Virus record (IMG/VR): IMGVR_UViG_3300037264_002957
Span: 1-54,088 of that record
Length of the DNA stretch: 54,088 nucleotides
Source: a virus
Reading direction: 5' to 3' (one strand)
The notes under the pieces are model-generated. The model did no database searches. It was not told the DNA's origin and saw only the letters and a program-made list of their open reading frames with translations. Positions 36,301 to 45,100 of this stretch are shown here, in pieces. Position numbers and translations under genes: made by a program. How positions within the stretch are numbered: position 1 is the first letter of the stretch; each line of letters opens with the position of its first letter.

Positions 36301-36592
36301 ATTGGTCGCCAACACGGACGACTGGAATCCCACCGGGCTCTCTACCGCGAACGTGATCCGGCTCGACATCGACGCGGCTCGGACTATTACCGGGATCGTC
36401 GCGCAAACCAGCGGGACGATGATTTTGCTCTACAACACGTCGGCGTTCACGGCGACCCTCTCGCACGACGCCACGAGCACGGCCGCGAACCGGTTTTATG
36501 CGCCAGGGGCGGTGGATTTTTCACTGACGCAGAAGAAGTCCATCTGGATTCGCTACGACGGCACGCATACCCGGTGGACCATCATTGGATAA
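33344..36592 (+). CDS. Large tail-fibre/adhesin-like protein with Sec signal peptide
   Basis: This is a 1,082-residue protein. ATG 33344 places a Sec signal peptide at the start (MRLSLLFLWLTLVSAPAFAQ). Then come fibre repeats (TTGGTVTSVAMTVPTGLSIA, PATGGTSGTFLRSDGTNWAN). A YadA-head-like block at about residues 615-730 contains NTAIGTFSLRSNTTGAGNVA and related NTxxGxxNxAxGxxAL units. A final repeat region follows. The YadA-like repeats fit a trimeric adhesin-type fibre. A cleavable leader on a virion fibre is odd and suggests transfer from a secreted host adhesin or periplasmic exposure. Confidence 0.78.
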   Translation: MRLSLLFLWLTLVSAPAFAQQEVDALKIFLGTRTSRCEMRTGIGTPEGVQTAPVCTQYLNISDGIWWYKATGTGNTGWATSTTGGTVTSVAMTVPTGLSIAGSPVTTAGTLAVSLTSGYMIPGGGTSGQILQSQGASAPAFSTATYPATGGTSGTFLRSDGTNWANSTLVLPNAASIGDLLVASGANTYGSQAPAALTKGDDTNVTLTLGGSASTALINAASITAGWTGTLSLARGGTAANITPVLGGVVYSTAAALAVTAAGNAGAPLISTGASAPSFTNVLRMTSTNTTATNKAPIYVQNNLLTTTAGQNAGFWWQLAPDSGGSCNTANPGANDFVGYYGCGESVSGRDTATLGASAAIFGTNIVLTANVGFNMGLVGHEVDIQNVSGEGTSVPPAWSSNGKLGYGAVCASTPSTDGDCSAGFSSHVGGTDFNDLWKYGFEAHGTRTAAFYARKSGNLGDQNPTNALLGDVDSTNFLKTTGTHTMLLDSSLIKLYGSSGGRAGIHGLEPVLDLYESDQAVDEKYWRSNVASSVFSLQTVNDAYTVASVRLSQTRSGLLTVLSDAAAGSYTAAKSAVFFRDAAGTEVFRIWGTDPTLANFNAMNLYIGHKAGENATTNNTDTGRYNTAIGTFSLRSNTTGAGNVAVGYKALELNTDGYGNQAQGYQALAANTTGFSNTAVGNDAMAFGAASSDSTGVGQSAINKGNATGCTGVGYFSLFSTSTVCTYATAIGWRAFSNLTSATSSVAIGAEAARRLGDNVTANTASTQGVYIGALSHPLASGATNEIVIGYAVTGNGDNTATIGNSSQVTAYITGAVWATKTTEQLRVRYDASNYWTATTSSAGAVTLDAVGASAGFALSDPLTLSTSVNGGVVYSTATSIAISAAGSAGQLLRSAGAAAPTWSTATFSDTATTTGAYLRADGTNWIMSTLILPNAITANRVVYGSATDTYGSSANLTFDGTRLSTTAFTNSGNELRTGVISPTQLVANTDDWNPTGLSTANVIRLDIDAARTITGIVAQTSGTMILLYNTSAFTATLSHDATSTAANRFYAPGAVDFSLTQKKSIWIRYDGTHTRWTIIG

Positions 36593-36633
36593 CCAGTTGG
36601 GGGAAACAATGGATCGGCCGTATAACTGGAGCC

Positions 36634-37026
36634 GTGAATTTCACGACGCGGGTCCTGCCGCCGGACGAGTATCCGCGGCTGGCTGGTACGGAAGCGGAAG
36701 GGTTGTGGCCGCTCTTGCCGCCGGATTCGCGCGTGATCGTGATTGAGGACCCGGACGGGCGGATTATCGGGTGCTGGACGCTGTTTCGCCCGTTGCACGC
36801 GGAGTGCTTATGGGTCGCGCCGGCCCATCGGAAGGGGTCGAGCGTCTTTCGTCGGTTGTTGTGCGGGATGTTCACGCAGGCCTCCGCGATGGACGCCAAG
36901 GCGGTCGTGACGGCCTCGAGGAGCGATGAGGTGACCCGATTGCTCAGGAATTTCGGCGCTGATGAACTACCAGGGCGCCATTACACGTTGACGATTCCAC
37001 AGAGGTTCGTATGCCCATCGGAGTAG
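36634..37026 (+). CDS. GNAT-fold acetyltransferase-like protein
   Basis: This is a 130-residue protein from GTG 36634 with GGAG 2-3 nt further upstream; an open frame extends upstream but only over the fibre gene. Order: LPPDEYPRLAGTEAEGLWPL, SRVIVIEDPDGRIIGCWTLF, ECLWVAPAHRKGSSVFRRLL (motif A with the RKGSSV acetyl-CoA loop), AVVTASRSDEVTRLLRNFGA. This is the GNAT order. Small GNAT-like proteins next to fibre genes occur in other phages; the substrate is unknown. Confidence 0.68.
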   Translation: MNFTTRVLPPDEYPRLAGTEAEGLWPLLPPDSRVIVIEDPDGRIIGCWTLFRPLHAECLWVAPAHRKGSSVFRRLLCGMFTQASAMDAKAVVTASRSDEVTRLLRNFGADELPGRHYTLTIPQRFVCPSE

Positions 37027-37589
37027 GCGCGGCGATGTTGATCGGGGCCGGCGTGCAGGCCGTCGGGTCCGTGATCAGTGCTAAGAAACAAGGCGACGCG
37101 GCCAAGAAGGCCGCCGCCGTGCAGTCGCGGTCGAATGACCAGGCGTTTGGGGCGATCACGCGCGGGTACGAAGAGTCCCGCGATGCGATGGCCCCCTACG
37201 CCCGCGTCGGCGGTGCGGCCAACGACCTCATGGGACAACTGATGAGCCCGACGTCACGGTACGACCCAGGCCAGCCAATAAATGGACCGATGGGACTTGG
37301 CGGTGGTGGTGGGCCGATGGGACCACCCGGACCACCCGGAGGACCGATGCCTGGGCCGCCGCAGGGCCCGCCTCCTGGTGCCATGGGTGGTCGGATGCAG
37401 GACATGTTCCGCCGTGGTCAGGGCGCCGAGATGCCTCCGGATGGCGCTCCGATGCCTGGGCGGATGGGCCCGCCACCTCCGCAACCGATGGGTCGAGCGC
37501 CGATGGGGCCACCGCCGCCGCAAGGTGCGCCGCCGCAGTACTACCAACCCTATCAGCGCCGCTCGATGGGCGACATGTATCAATCATAG
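37011..37589 (+). CDS. Internal virion (ejection) protein, small
   Basis: This is a 192-residue protein from ATG 37011. The N-terminus AAMLIGAGVQAVGSVISAKK followed by a charged helix (GDAAKKAAAVQSRSNDQAFG) is the typical membrane-active start of P22 gp7/gp20-like DNA-transfer proteins. From residue 95 it is Gly/Pro/Met-rich and disordered. It precedes two other internal proteins; the trio likely forms the trans-envelope channel during DNA entry. Confidence 0.7.
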   Translation: MPIGVGAAMLIGAGVQAVGSVISAKKQGDAAKKAAAVQSRSNDQAFGAITRGYEESRDAMAPYARVGGAANDLMGQLMSPTSRYDPGQPINGPMGLGGGGGPMGPPGPPGGPMPGPPQGPPPGAMGGRMQDMFRRGQGAEMPPDGAPMPGRMGPPPPQPMGRAPMGPPPPQGAPPQYYQPYQRRSMGDMYQS

Positions 37590-37598
37590 GAACTCACC

Positions 37599-38642
37599 AT
37601 GCCACGATTTTTTGACGAAAACACGATGGGCTCCATGGGCTACCGCACCATGGACGAGGATCCGTACGGTGGTCAGATGCCGGGTGGCCCGATGCCTATG
37701 GAACAGGACTTTGGGCCCAGAGTGCCGTGGCAGAGCGCGCCGCCTCAGCAGTTCGCCGCTTTCGGCGGTGGACAGCCGGGCGGCGGTGGCCCGATGCCGA
37801 TGGAACAGAACTTCAGACCACAGATGAGCAGCTCACCGCCTGGCGGTGAGAGCGGCGGTCTGATGATGGCCGACCAAATGCCGCCGGGCCCCCCGCCAGG
37901 CCAGATGTTCAACAGCCCAGAGAGGTTCAGCCCGGCCGGCGGGGAGAGCGGCGGCCGAATGATGGCCGATCAAATGCCGCCGGGCCCCCCGCCAGGCCAG
38001 ATGTTCAACAGCCCAGAGAGGTTCAGCCCGGCCGGCGGGGAGAGCGGCGGCCGAATGATGACCGACGCTCTGCCTCCCCAGCAGATGATGAACAACTTCG
38101 GCGGTGGCGATGCGGGTCGATCGCCTACGTGGGCCCCACCGGATTTGACGGGCCGCCAGTACGACGGGATGGCTAAGATGGGCCGCGGCGATTCGCCGGA
38201 CGCGATGCGTCGTGCGGCCAGTGTGGCCGGTGGTGGCGGCGGCGACATGTTACGCCCGTTTAACGGCCCTCGTGACGGGTCGCCAGGATTACCGACACCA
38301 GACGGTCCGGCCGGCGGCTTGAAGCCGTTCAATGGCGCTGGGAGCGTGGTGGGCGGCGCTGGCATGTGGGCTGGGCCTAGCACTGGGATGGCTCCGGCGG
38401 GCCCTTCGAAGCAGTTGTCGATGCCGCCGCCAGCCATCGGTCCGCAAAGCGGTGGTGGCTTCATGCCTCCGCCAGGAAGCGGGATGCAAGCGAATCCACC
38501 GCAGCCCCCCCCGCCGGATCAGCGTCGGCGCTCGATGCTGCGCGGGCCAGCGGCCAGAATGGCACAGAGGCTCCCGCCTGGTGTCCAAGGGACCGCGGGC
38601 CGCATCGCGGGCCGCATGGCGAGCATGTACGGCGGAGGATAA
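37599..38642 (+). CDS. Gly/Pro/Met-rich low-complexity virion protein
   Basis: This is a 347-residue protein from ATG 37599. It is almost entirely low-complexity, with repeats of PPGPPPGQMFNSPERFSP and GGESGGRMMADQM. A 96-bp (32-residue) unit at 37869-38060 is present in two nearly identical copies. It ends with an Arg-rich helix (RSMLRGPAARMAQRLP). Probably unfolded, in the ejection-protein block. A role inside the capsid is inferred from position. Confidence 0.6.
   Translation: MPRFFDENTMGSMGYRTMDEDPYGGQMPGGPMPMEQDFGPRVPWQSAPPQQFAAFGGGQPGGGGPMPMEQNFRPQMSSSPPGGESGGLMMADQMPPGPPPGQMFNSPERFSPAGGESGGRMMADQMPPGPPPGQMFNSPERFSPAGGESGGRMMTDALPPQQMMNNFGGGDAGRSPTWAPPDLTGRQYDGMAKMGRGDSPDAMRRAASVAGGGGGDMLRPFNGPRDGSPGLPTPDGPAGGLKPFNGAGSVVGGAGMWAGPSTGMAPAGPSKQLSMPPPAIGPQSGGGFMPPPGSGMQANPPQPPPPDQRRRSMLRGPAARMAQRLPPGVQGTAGRIAGRMASMYGGG
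37869..38060 (+). repeat. 96-bp tandem repeat, two copies
   Basis: Units 37869-37964 and 37965-38060 differ at only one or a few positions and encode a 32-residue unit (ADQMPPGPPPGQMFNSPERF and 12 more residues). It marks recent slippage in a low-complexity gene. Confidence 0.88.
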
Positions 38643-38648
38643 CCACCG

Positions 38649-40259
38649 ATGCCCGTTCCGGACACGGCCGTCTCCCCGACGCTACAGCAACCGACGACGG
38701 GGACTGGCGGCAACAGTAATCCATTCGGCTACACCATGGGGTCGTTGCTGACGCCGTGGAGCGGGAAGTTCACGGCGCCCGGTGGAGGGGGAGGTGCGCC
38801 GTCTGGCGCGCCCGCGCCGCCGCCCTCGTTCAGTTTCGGCACATTCAATCCTGGTAGCTTCTCGGCCGAACAGTTCAGCGGCGGTCCCGATTTCAAGGCG
38901 GCGACGCCGAATTTCGAAGGGGCCCGTTTCCAATCTCCGGGCGAGTTTCAAGCGCCGGTCGGCACCTTCGATCCGGGCCAATTCAGTGGTGGCCGGATGG
39001 CGGCGCCGGCGCAATTCCAAGGGGGACCTGAATTCCAGGGCGGACCTGCGCTGACGCTCGGCCGCGTCGATCAGCAGATGCTCGCGGCCCGGCCTGGGTT
39101 TACCGCGCCGACCGCCGAGGAGGCGATGGGCGATCCGGGCTACCAGTTCCGGATGAAAGAGGCCATTCGGGCCATGACGAACAACAAGGCCGCGCAGGGC
39201 TTGGCGCGATCGAGTGGGTACGTCAAGGGCATCAATGACTACGTGCAGGATTCGGCCTCGCAGGAGTACGACAAGGTCTACGGCCGGCGCCGAGGGGAGT
39301 ACGATCAAGACACCGCGGATCAGTTTGGGACGTTCGACCGCAACCAGGCGGAACGCTTCGGGGCCTTCGATCGGAACACACAGGCGGCGTCAGCGGAGAA
39401 CATGACGGCCTACGAGCGCGCCGCGTCCGAGAACGACCGCACCTACGGACGCGCGTCGTCGGAGTACGACCGGGACTTCTCGAACACGTTTGCGGTCGAT
39501 GAGGCCAACTACGGCCGCGGCGCGTCGGAGTTCGACCGCAACGCCGCCAATGCGCGGACGGCCAACGAGACGACGTACGGCCGGGCGGCCTCCGAAGACG
39601 ATCGGACCTACGGGCGCCAGTTCAGCGAGTACCAGGACGATTACCGCAACCGGGCCGCTGAAAACGATCGGAATTTCGGCCGTGAGTTCGACACGTACCA
39701 GGCCAACTACGGCAACAGGCTCAACGCGTTCACGGCGAACACCGGCGCCGCGCTCGGCGGCGCCAGCCTGAACTACCAGATGCAGTCCGGGGCCTACGAC
39801 CGCAATTATCAGAACGCGCTCACGACCTACCAGATGGACGCGCAGGCCCAGGCGGCGGCGGCGGCCGGCGCCGCGGGCGCGTCGTCGCAGGATTACAACC
39901 GGGCCCTGAACGAGTATGAGATGCAGCGCGACGAGTTCTGGAGCAATCAGGACCGTCAGTATTCACGGTTGTCCGATCAACAGCGCTTGGGCTTCAGCGC
40001 CGCGCAGAACCAAGGCGCCAACTCGAACGCGTACGGCCAGAACAGCGCCGAGTACTACTACAACCAAGGCAACGCGGGGGCGTCCGGGATCATCGGCGGC
40101 GCCAATGCGTTCTCGGCCGGCGCGCAGGGCGTCGGCAACGCGGCGATCGGCGCCGCGGCCTATTACGGGACACAGGCGCGCGCGCCACAACAAACATACC
40201 GGTTGCCGGGACAATCGTTGGGTCCGCTCCCGCCAGCGCCGCCGTACGGACGGAAATAA
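38649..40259 (+). CDS. Internal virion (DNA transfer) protein, medium
   Basis: This is a 536-residue protein from ATG 38649. N-terminal third is Gly/Phe/Pro-rich. Residues 150-200 carry EEAMGDPGYQFRMKEAIRAM and KAAQGLARSSGYVKGINDYV, the recognisable DxGYxFRxxEG-like core of internal virion proteins. Then come many Tyr-Glu-Arg coil repeats (AYERAASENDRTYGRASSEY and relatives), an Ala block and a Gly/Ala tail. It is probably injected with the DNA. It is the central ejection protein of the trio. Confidence 0.75.
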   Translation: MPVPDTAVSPTLQQPTTGTGGNSNPFGYTMGSLLTPWSGKFTAPGGGGGAPSGAPAPPPSFSFGTFNPGSFSAEQFSGGPDFKAATPNFEGARFQSPGEFQAPVGTFDPGQFSGGRMAAPAQFQGGPEFQGGPALTLGRVDQQMLAARPGFTAPTAEEAMGDPGYQFRMKEAIRAMTNNKAAQGLARSSGYVKGINDYVQDSASQEYDKVYGRRRGEYDQDTADQFGTFDRNQAERFGAFDRNTQAASAENMTAYERAASENDRTYGRASSEYDRDFSNTFAVDEANYGRGASEFDRNAANARTANETTYGRAASEDDRTYGRQFSEYQDDYRNRAAENDRNFGREFDTYQANYGNRLNAFTANTGAALGGASLNYQMQSGAYDRNYQNALTTYQMDAQAQAAAAAGAAGASSQDYNRALNEYEMQRDEFWSNQDRQYSRLSDQQRLGFSAAQNQGANSNAYGQNSAEYYYNQGNAGASGIIGGANAFSAGAQGVGNAAIGAAAYYGTQARAPQQTYRLPGQSLGPLPPAPPYGRK

Positions 40260-40262
40260 CCG

Positions 40263-42080
40263 ATGCCGCTTGATTTCAGAATTCCGCTCAGTGGCCGCGG
40301 CGCCGAGTTCGATCCGATCGGGATCTTCGGCCGCATGAGCGATCTCCGGTCGCAGCGACAGGACCAGGAGATCCGCCAGAAGCAAATCGCGCAGCTCAAG
40401 AAGAAAGAGGACGAGGACAGCGCGTTTGAGAGTGCGATTCGAGACGCCAATGGCGATTTGAACATTGCGAGCAAGACGCTCAAGAGCTTGGGGCTGTACG
40501 ACCGTGCGCAGCAAGTAGACGAAGATGTACGCAAGCAGCGAATCGGGGCGTTGACGGAATACCAGCAGCAGTTGAACACCTCCGCGGCGGTGATGAAGCG
40601 GATCCAAGACATCGCGAAATCAGCCCAAACCCCAGAGGGCTGGGCCGTGGCTGGCCAGCAAATCCGACAGGTCGCCACGGAGTCCGGGTTGCCAGAATCC
40701 CTCCTCGCGTATGTGCCGCAACAGTTCGACAAGGCCGGGATCGACGGCATCATCAACTTCGGCAAGTCCGCGGAGGACATGGCCAGAGAGCGCACGATCG
40801 CCGCGCGGGACATGATCGAGGCGAACAACCTCGCGGACAGCAACGAGGCGCGCGCCGAAAAAGCCCGCCGAGCGGTGACGCGCCAACTGGCGACCGCTGA
40901 CAACGACGAAGAGTACCGACAGTTCATCGACCAGGCGCGCGCGGCTGGTGCGCCGCAAGCGGTGCTCGTGCCGTTCATTCAGCGCGGGTTCAGTCCGGAA
41001 ACGATCGCGGACCTTCGGGCGACGGTGCAGGCCGGGATCCCGCAGCCGAAGCCGGGCGAGTACGAGGATTTGGCGGCGAGGTTCGCGCGCGAGAACAAGA
41101 TCGACATCGACGACATCACGTACCAGCAGTCCCTGAAACTCCTCCAGGCCATTGCGGTCGCCAAGGAAGGCACGCCGCCGCGGCCAGCCGGCGGCGGTCA
41201 GGACACCGAGTACGAGAAGTTCTACAAGAAGAAACTCCGGGAGAACGGCGTGACGGACGATCAGGTCACGTCGTCGCAGGCGCTGGCGTGGCGCCGTGAA
41301 TTCTCCGTGAACGGGCTGACCGAGAACGCGCGCGCCAACGCGGTGCGGTACAGGGCCGACGCGCTCAATGAGATCGACGAACTGGGCTTGGGCAACGAGA
41401 AGGCTAAGCCGATGCGCGACCGCGTCGAAGCGGCCTATCAGGACATGATCAGCGGTGGGGCACCGATGGAAGCGCCGCGGCCCCCGCTCCCGCCTGGCGC
41501 GTCGTTCGTGCAGACGCCGAACGGTATCGGCGGTCGGCCGCAGCAGCCACAGATGGGTGCGGGGACGATGCGTGACTTCTTTATGGGCGGGTCGGCGCCG
41601 CCGCCACCGCCCGCGGGACGGCCGCCGATGATGCCGCCGCCACGAGGCGCGGGTGGACCGCCGATGCCACCACCGGGACCGCCGACGATGATGCCGCCGC
41701 CACGAGGCGCGGGTGGACCGCCGATGCCACCACCGGGACCGCCGACGATGCCGACGATCACCCAGCGAAAATTGAATCCCGGTGAACCTGGTCCGCCGCC
41801 TGGGCCGATGGTTGGTGGACAGCAGTTGCCGCCAGGCGCCCCACCACCAATCATGCCGCCGCCAGGACCTCCACCGGCCGCTGCCGCGCCTCCGGCACCA
41901 CCGGTGCCACCGACCGCGCCGGCCGAGCCGGAGATCCCGCCGCAGTACCTTGAGCGCGCGCGACAGGTCCAGATCCCGAAGGGGAAGAACGTCGGCACCA
42001 TCCGCTTCGCGGACGGAACCGTCCTTGAAAAGAACCGGTCGGGGTCCATTCGGTTGATCTCGCAACCTGGTCGAAGATAG
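40263..42080 (+). CDS. Internal virion (ejection) protein, large coiled coil with Pro-rich end
   Basis: This is a 605-residue protein from ATG 40263. Residues 1-400 are helical (MSDLRSQRQDQEIRQKQIAQ, TEYQQQLNTSAAVMKRIQDI, ARAAGAPQAVLVPFIQRGFS), with repeated stretches typical of phage ejectosome proteins. Residues 400-570 are almost pure Pro/Gly/Met, including two exact copies of a 60-bp unit. The end (VGTIRFADGTVLEKNRSGSI) is a short folded tail. No lytic transglycosylase motif was seen. Confidence 0.68.
   Translation: MPLDFRIPLSGRGAEFDPIGIFGRMSDLRSQRQDQEIRQKQIAQLKKKEDEDSAFESAIRDANGDLNIASKTLKSLGLYDRAQQVDEDVRKQRIGALTEYQQQLNTSAAVMKRIQDIAKSAQTPEGWAVAGQQIRQVATESGLPESLLAYVPQQFDKAGIDGIINFGKSAEDMARERTIAARDMIEANNLADSNEARAEKARRAVTRQLATADNDEEYRQFIDQARAAGAPQAVLVPFIQRGFSPETIADLRATVQAGIPQPKPGEYEDLAARFARENKIDIDDITYQQSLKLLQAIAVAKEGTPPRPAGGGQDTEYEKFYKKKLRENGVTDDQVTSSQALAWRREFSVNGLTENARANAVRYRADALNEIDELGLGNEKAKPMRDRVEAAYQDMISGGAPMEAPRPPLPPGASFVQTPNGIGGRPQQPQMGAGTMRDFFMGGSAPPPPPAGRPPMMPPPRGAGGPPMPPPGPPTMMPPPRGAGGPPMPPPGPPTMPTITQRKLNPGEPGPPPGPMVGGQQLPPGAPPPIMPPPGPPPAAAAPPAPPVPPTAPAEPEIPPQYLERARQVQIPKGKNVGTIRFADGTVLEKNRSGSIRLISQPGRR
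41631..41750 (+). repeat. 60-bp perfect tandem repeat, two copies
   Basis: 41631-41690 and 41691-41750 are identical and encode MPPPRGAGGPPMPPPGPPTM twice. It is part of the Pro-rich end of the ejection protein. Confidence 0.92.
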
Positions 42081-42106
42081 GTCTCGGCCCACTGTAGGAC
42101 CGAGAC

Positions 42107-45100
42107 ATGCCCGTCAAGCCTTTCACTCCACCGCGATCCACCTTTCGGGATCTGGAACGTCGTCGCCGGTCGCCGTTTGACCGCCGCGCGGAGGATGAGG
42201 ATCCGTTTGCGATCGTGGATGTTGATTTTTCAGACGAGCCGGATGACCCCCTCTCTGAGGCTATGTCCGACTTCTTTCTCAACGACACGCGCACGAAGCC
42301 CATCGAACCGTTCATGCGGAGAAAGGATCCGAATCCGAATCCCTGGGATGTGGAGTCGGTCTCTTTTGACGAGGAGCCTGACGAGGACCCTGTGACAGCC
42401 CGACGGTTGTCGTCGCCTGTTGGCTCGCTCAGGGATGCGCCGTTGATGAACATTGATGGGACCTTGGCGGATCGTATCCCGCAGTTCAAGCCCACGCCGA
42501 GAATGGAGATCCCGCCGGAGGATCCTCTTGCGGCGCCGCCGCTGGATCCGTCCGTGCGGCGCCTCGAAGAGATGCGGCAGAACCGCCAAGTGGGCCGCAA
42601 GCCGGTGGGCCGCGTCGCGCCGATGCCGCCGGAGGTGCCGACAAGCCCCTACGACGTGGTGAGTGTGGAATTTGACACGCCACAGACGGACCGCATCGCC
42701 GGGCGTGACCAGACGTGGTCCGAGAAGGCCGCTGGCGAGGTCAGGACAGGGGCGAACGCGTTTGCGCGGGCCATCATTTTCGGTTTGCCAGAAGTGATGA
42801 TCGGCGTGGCGAACTTGGCCGCCTACAATCCCGCGCTCGGGAACTTCGGCTTGGCCGGCAAGGTCTTCGAAGACAAGGTGTTGAACCTTAAACTCGCCCG
42901 AGAAGATTTCGCGAAGTTGTATCCGGACTCATCGGATTTTCAGGACCAGAAGGCGCGGGTCGAGAAAGAAAAGAACTTCATCAAGAAATCCATCGTGGTC
43001 CTGTCTGAGCCTTCCATGACGGTGAACGCGATCGCGGAGTCGATCCCGCTGATGATCGCTGGGGGCCTGATTGGGCGTGGCGTGGCGGCGGGTGCCACCA
43101 AGATCCCAGGGTTGAGCGCCTCCGCGTCCGAACGGTTCGCGGCCTTTATGGCCCGCAACGCCGGACCGATTGGGGAAGGTGCCGTCACCACCGGGTCGTC
43201 GTCGGAAAGCATCCGGCAGCAGACCGACACGGGCTTCTTGACCGGCGGTCAGGCGGCGCTCGCTGGGTTGTCGGGCGCCGGTACCACATTGGTGGGTGCC
43301 ATCGGCCGGAAGATTGCGGGCCGGCTCGGGATTGAAGACATTGATTCGCTCGTGGCGGGCGCTGCGCTGAATCCCAAGGCCAAGACCGGCCTGGTGAAGC
43401 GCGTGATTGCCGGGATCATCACAGAAGGCTCGGAAGAACTGTTCCAATCCGTGCCAGAACAGGTCTGGAGCAACGTCGCGCTGGGCAAGCCGTGGACCGA
43501 AGGCGTGGACGAGGCCGCGATCATGGGCCTCATCACCGGCGGTGTCATGGGCGGCGGGGCGAACCTGCCCGGACCTATCAAGGGCACCACGGCGGCCGAA
43601 CAGCGTCTGCGTGACCTTCAGAAGATCGATCGCCTGCGCGGCCCGCGCGGGATCCCCATTGGCACGCCGCCTGTAGCCCCTCCAGCGCCGCCTGTGGCCC
43701 CCGCCACGCCACCGGTGGTGCCGCCGCCTGCGCCGCCTGGGACCGGTCCTACGGCGCCGGTGGTGCCTCCGGTCGCCGGTGCGCGCCCGTTCGAGGAGGT
43801 CAAGGCCGAACAGCAGGCGACGTACGCCACGATCCGGTTGCTCGAAGATCGGCTCAAGGAGACGACGTCCGAAGGGCGCCGAGACGGTCTGCAACTGGAA
43901 CTGACGAACATCCGCCGGCGGTACGAGGACGCCTATCAGGAACTCGACAACGCCGGGATTGCCTCGCTGCCGCTCCGGAAGATGGTCGAGGCGCAGGAAC
44001 CGCCGCCGGCGCCGGAGGAACGCAAGTATTCCTCGACGCAGTTCGACCTGCCGGAACCGATCGCGGAGCGGGTGCTGGCCATCGGCCGGAACATCCCGGA
44101 CATCGACCTCGCGGAGGACGGCCGGGAAACGCAGCCGCACCTGACGATCAAGTGGGGCCTCGAGACCGACGATGCGGAAGAGGTCCGGGCCATCCTCGGG
44201 AAGGTGAAGCCGTTCACGGTGAAGCTGGGCCGGACCGCGATCTTCCCGAATGGGGAGTCGGAGTCGGGCGATGTGTTGAAAGTCAACGTCTCGTCCGGGG
44301 CGCTGATGAACCTCAACGCGCAGATCGCGAAGGCGCTCAAGAACGCGGACGCCCGGCCGGAATATAAGCCGCACGTCACGATCGCGTATCTCAAGCCCGG
44401 CAAGGGCAAGGCGTACGTCGGGGACACCTCGCTCCTCGGCACCGAGATTTTGATCGACCAGATCACGTTCTCTGGCAAGGACGGCACGACGAAGGTTTCG
44501 ATTCCGCTGGGAACGGAAACGTCGATCGAGCCTACGGCGGCGCCGCCCTTGCCGGTCCCGCAAGGACCGCAAGTCCCTGGGATTCCTGACGAGCCGGTTG
44601 CGCCGCCTGCGCCTATTCCAGTTCCGGCGCCCGCCCCAGCGCCGCAGCCTGTCGCACCACCACCGAGCACTGAGCCGGTCGGCATTGGCCGTGTCACGCT
44701 CGCGCAGATCCCGCCACCGATTCGCGCCACGCTGGGGATCGGGAAGCTCTACGGCGACCTGTCCGACGCGGAACTCGGTGCGCTGACGCAGTGGTCGGTC
44801 GGCGCGATGGCCAACCAGAACCGGGCGATTGCCGGCGACGGCGATCGTGTCAACCAGGAGGCCGAGAACGAAATCGCGCGCCGCGGCAAGCCGCCTGAGT
44901 ACTTCTTCGCGCAAGCGGAAGAGGCCGCGCGCCCCGCGCCGGCGCCAGTCGCAGAGCCCGTGCCGGAACCCGTGGCCGCGCCAGCACCGGCACCGGTGCC
45001 ACAGACACCGGCGGCGCCTCAAACCGCCGAAGAGAAGAAAGCGGAGATCATCCGGCGACTGCAAGAGAAGCAACGCGCGAAGGCCTCCGAGACGCCAGCG

